Shown here: piece after piece, positions 61,660-64,000 of the stretch
Layout of the letters: every line of letters begins with the position of its first letter
Numbering within the stretch: the stretch's first letter is position 1
Notes under the pieces: model-generated
Databases searched by the model: none
What the model saw: only the letters and a program-made list of their open reading frames with translations
Told to the model about the DNA's origin: nothing
Program-made: the position numbers and the translations under genes
Source of the DNA: Actinoallomurus soli
Lineage (GTDB): Bacteria; Actinomycetota; Actinomycetes; Streptosporangiales; Streptosporangiaceae
Direction of reading: 5' to 3'
NCBI RefSeq assembly: GCF_024055715.1
Contig: NZ_JAMXMV010000001.1
Location: forward strand, 868,001 to 932,000
Length of the DNA stretch: 64,000 nucleotides

Positions 61660-62433
61660 TTGACCGTGCGGCCACTCACCACCTCCGCCGAGATGCGGGC
61701 CGGGGTGGAGGTGTACCGCGCCGCGTTCGCGCTGGGCCCCACGGACCCGGCCGTCAGCCCCAGGCTGCTCGCCGCGCTGCAGCGCAACGCCGGGTCGGTC
61801 ATCGGCGCGTTCGCCGGCGAGGAGCTGGTCGGGTTCACGTACGGCTTCCTGGGCTCGGACGGCGGGACCGTCTACCACTACTCGCAGGTGGCGGCGGTCC
61901 GGCCGGACTGGCAGCGGCGCGGCGTGGGACGGGCGCTGAAGCTCAGCCAGCGCGACTACGTCCTGTCCGGCGGCGTCACCCGGATGCGCTGGGCCTTCGA
62001 CCCGGTCCGCACCCACAACGCCCACTTCAACCTCGACGTGCTGGGCGCGACGGGCCGCTGGTTCCTGCGGGACTTCTACGGCGTCGAGGACATCGGACGC
62101 GATCCGGGCATGCGCACCGACCGGTTGATCGTCGAGTGGGACCTGCTCCGGCCGGCCGGGCCGTCCGCTCCGCCGCCCGCGTACGCCGGGTGGGGGGAGA
62201 CGCGCCGCGAGGACGACGACGTGCTCCTCGGCGCGCCGCGGGACTGGGACGCCCTGGTCGCCCGGGACCGCGAGACGTCGCTCCGGGTCCGCGACGACCT
62301 CGCGGCCGCGATGCGGCGGCTGATCGACGAGGGGTACGTCGCGACCTCCTGCGAGACGTGCACGGAGGACACGGCCGTCTACCGGTTCCAGGCCGCGGAC
62401 CGGGCGCCGCCGGACGGCCCGGAGGAGGGGTGA
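61660..62433 (+). CDS. GNAT acyltransferase, partner of the racemase-type gene
   Basis: This 257-residue protein has the GNAT acyl-CoA loop VRPDWQRRGVGRALKLSQRD and a downstream DPVRTHNAHFNLDVLGA motif. The GNAT partner of N-succinylamino acid racemase in Geobacillus transfers succinate to D-amino acids; this one may do the same. TTG 61660 or GTG 61666 are possible starts (I use TTG, giving TVRPLTT after the initiator); no ribosome site is clear. It ends 6 bp before the racemase-type gene. Confidence 0.8.
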   Translation: MTVRPLTTSAEMRAGVEVYRAAFALGPTDPAVSPRLLAALQRNAGSVIGAFAGEELVGFTYGFLGSDGGTVYHYSQVAAVRPDWQRRGVGRALKLSQRDYVLSGGVTRMRWAFDPVRTHNAHFNLDVLGATGRWFLRDFYGVEDIGRDPGMRTDRLIVEWDLLRPAGPSAPPPAYAGWGETRREDDDVLLGAPRDWDALVARDRETSLRVRDDLAAAMRRLIDEGYVATSCETCTEDTAVYRFQAADRAPPDGPEEG

Positions 62434-62439
62434 GAGACC

Positions 62440-63546
62440 GTGCCGCGAGTGTCGAAGATCGAGGCGTTCCGGGTGAGCCTGCCGCTCGTGCGGGCGTTCG
62501 AGACCAGCTCGCACCGCAAGGCGTACCTGGAGCACATCCTCATCCGGGTCCAGGACGGCGACGGAGCGGTCGGGTGGGGGGAGATCGCCTCGCCGAGCGA
62601 CCCGTACTACTGCCCGGAGACCGTGGAGGACTGCCTGCTCATGGTCGACCGGTACCTCGCGTCCGCCCTCCTCGCCGCGGAATGGGAGCACCCCGCCGAC
62701 GTCGGGGCGGCCTGGGCACGGATCCGCGGCCACGAGTTCGCCAAGGCCGGCGTGGAGATGGCCTGCTGGGACCTGTGGTGCCGGGCGACCGGACGGTCGC
62801 TGGCGGGGGCGCTCGGCGGCACCCGGCCGGTGATCGAGGCGGGCGTCAGCCTCGGCATCGAGCGGACGGTCGACGACCTGCTGGCCCAGGTCGACCGGTA
62901 CGCCGCCGAGGGCTACCGCAGGATCAAGCTGAAGATCGCGCCGGGGTGGGACGTCGAGCCCGTCCGCGCGGTCCGGACGGCACGGCCCGGCCTGCCGCTG
63001 CACGTCGACGCCAACGGCGCGTACACCGAGGACCAGGACGCGGTGTTCACCGAACTCGACGACTTCGGCCTGACCATGATCGAACAGCCCTACGCCCCCG
63101 GCGCGCTGGCCGCGCACGCCCGGCTGCAGGCCCGGATCGTCACCCCGCTGTGCCTGGACGAGTCGGTGGAGGACCTGGACCGGCTCGACACGGCCGTCAC
63201 CCTGGAGGCCGGCCGGATCCTCAACATCAAGGTCTCGCGCATGGGCGGCCTCACCCCGGCACGGGCGGCGCACGACCGCGCCGTCGCTGCGGGCTGGCAG
63301 GTCTGGTGCGGAGGCATGCACGAGTTCGGCGTCGGGCGCGCCGCCAACGTCGCGATCGCGTCGCTGCCCGGGTTCACCCTGCCGAGCGACGTGTCCGGCT
63401 CGGACAAGTACTACGAGCGGGACATCGTCGAGCCGCCGATCCGGGCGGCCGACGGGCTCGTCCCGGTGCCGTCGGGACCCGGTCTGGGCCACGAGGTCGA
63501 CGAGGATCTCGTGCGCCGTCTCGCGACCGCCGTAATGGCCTGGTGA
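62440..63546 (+). CDS. Enolase-superfamily protein (o-succinylbenzoate synthase/N-acylamino acid racemase type)
   Basis: This 368-residue enolase-superfamily protein of the OSBS/NSAR group has the catalytic lysine pair YRRIKLKIAPG, metal ligands HVDANGAY, MIEQPYAP and LCLDESVED, and the second catalytic lysine in NIKVSRMGG. OSBS makes menaquinone precursor; NSAR racemises N-succinyl amino acids, and many enzymes do both. The M20 and GNAT neighbours favour the racemase role; no men genes lie here. GTG 62440 follows GGAGGAGGGGTGAGA. Confidence 0.88.
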   Translation: MPRVSKIEAFRVSLPLVRAFETSSHRKAYLEHILIRVQDGDGAVGWGEIASPSDPYYCPETVEDCLLMVDRYLASALLAAEWEHPADVGAAWARIRGHEFAKAGVEMACWDLWCRATGRSLAGALGGTRPVIEAGVSLGIERTVDDLLAQVDRYAAEGYRRIKLKIAPGWDVEPVRAVRTARPGLPLHVDANGAYTEDQDAVFTELDDFGLTMIEQPYAPGALAAHARLQARIVTPLCLDESVEDLDRLDTAVTLEAGRILNIKVSRMGGLTPARAAHDRAVAAGWQVWCGGMHEFGVGRAANVAIASLPGFTLPSDVSGSDKYYERDIVEPPIRAADGLVPVPSGPGLGHEVDEDLVRRLATAVMAW

Positions 63547-63609
63547 AGCCTTGTTAAATTCCGTCCACACGGGGGATCGACCCGTCGGATCACGCACGGG
63601 AGGTTTCTG

Positions 63610-64000
63610 GTGGACTTCGACGACGATGCCGGGCTGGACGCGTCCCAGGTGGAGGACGCCCGCGGCATGCCCTTCGGCGGGATGGCCATCGGCGGCGGCG
63701 CGATCGGGCTGATCGCCCTGGTCGCCGCGGTGCTGTTCGGCGTCAACCCGGGCCACATCCTCGGCGGGGGAGGCGGCGGTGGCGGCGGCGCCCCGACCGC
63801 GGGCAGCCTGTCGTCCAAATGCCGTACGGGCGCCGACGCCGACCAGGCCGACGACTGCCGCATCGTCGGCGTCGTCAACAGCGTCCAGGCGTACTGGAAG
63901 AAGGAGTTCACCGACCAGGGCAGGACCTACACGGTGGCGCGCACCCGGCTGTTCAGCGGGCAGACGTCGACGGCGTGCGGCACCGCCAGCTCGGAGGTCG
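63610..64000 (+). CDS. YpfJ-type neutral zinc metallopeptidase (3' end outside window)
   Basis: The visible 130 codons encode VDFDDDAGLDASQVEDARG, one hydrophobic helix (GGGAIGLIALVAAVLFGVNP), a glycine-rich linker and the family start SKCRTGADADQADDCRIVGV with NSVQAYWKKEF and GRTYTVARTRLFSGQTSTACG. This matches the YpfJ/Zn_peptidase family; the HExxH zinc site lies beyond the window. GTG 63610 has GGGAGG upstream. It follows the racemase-type gene by 63 bp. The catalytic domain should be extracytoplasmic. Confidence 0.9.
   Translation, partial: MDFDDDAGLDASQVEDARGMPFGGMAIGGGAIGLIALVAAVLFGVNPGHILGGGGGGGGGAPTAGSLSSKCRTGADADQADDCRIVGVVNSVQAYWKKEFTDQGRTYTVARTRLFSGQTSTACGTASSEV

Noticed and set aside
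60403-63756. A 1117-codon open frame on the minus strand
   Set aside because: Only its C-terminal part (60403-61557) is the M20 gene. The rest runs antisense to the GNAT and racemase genes, whose catalytic motifs are clear; it is open by virtue of the high GC content.

Overview
The window is GC-rich DNA with tightly packed, overlapping genes, many GTG starts and frequent leaderless or GGAGG-led starts. Gene content includes Scr1-type XRE/DUF397 regulators, a LigD polymerase, hopanoid genes, a gvpA-F-G-O-J-L-S-K gas vesicle operon and a YpfJ-type metallopeptidase. This points to a filamentous, sporulating actinomycete chromosome. Thermomonosporaceae/Streptosporangiales is my guess; the sequence alone does not settle it. 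I see no rRNA, tRNA, CRISPR array, transposase or integrase.

Layout. 1-3.4 kb: the 3' part of a tetratricopeptide protein with lower third-position GC than its surroundings, a LURP-one protein, a MazG-like pyrophosphohydrolase with a decayed second copy nearby, and a 56-bp tandem repeat. 3.4-14.2 kb: LigD polymerase and small transporter/regulator/enzyme pairs (MFS/ArsR, MarR, epoxide hydrolase, GntR/MFS, metallo-beta-lactamase fold, VanX-type dipeptidase, SDR, GlxA-type AraC regulator). 14.2-22.3 kb: a flavodoxin-fold oxidoreductase, a whiJ-like regulatory locus (HATPase, XRE, truncated DUF397), GNAT, nucleotidyltransferase, a DMT transporter pair and a lipid-type glycosyltransferase. 22.5-30.5 kb: one hopanoid operon (hpnC-hpnD-hpnE-polyprenyl synthase-shc-hpnG-hpnH), mostly joined by 4-bp or smaller overlaps. 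It runs from prenyl diphosphate through squalene and hopene to the adenosylhopane-derived side chain.

30.5-47.7 kb: SDR, esterase, universal stress protein, MarR, MscS channel, a trehalose-synthase-like GH13 enzyme, the kynurenine genes kynA-kynU opposite an Lrp/AsnC regulator, an acyl-CoA ligase behind a TetR-type operator, and a MacB/FtsX-like ABC exporter opposite a NarL-type two-component system. 47.8-52.2 kb: secreted GH3 beta-glucosidase, a LURP-like protein and an altronate/galactarate dehydratase-like enzyme. 52.6-57.8 kb: the gas vesicle operon, a small membrane protein and a gvpZ-like SRPBCC protein. 57.8-64 kb: PepN, an M20 amidohydrolase facing a GNAT + enolase-superfamily pair, and the 5' end of a YpfJ-type metallopeptidase.

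The most interesting regulatory pattern is a shared stress-sigma-like promoter, G(TT/AA)T-N14/15-GGGTA(G/C/A). It lies before the gas vesicle operon, the two gas-vesicle-linked genes after it, and a DUF3072 gene 12 kb away. Other notable signals are a 40-nt palindrome present twice 3' of minus-strand genes, several places where a gene's own 3' end has been tandemly repeated, two divergent leaderless promoters with overlapping -10 boxes, and a candidate D- to L-amino acid conversion module (GNAT succinyltransferase, racemase, M20 desuccinylase).
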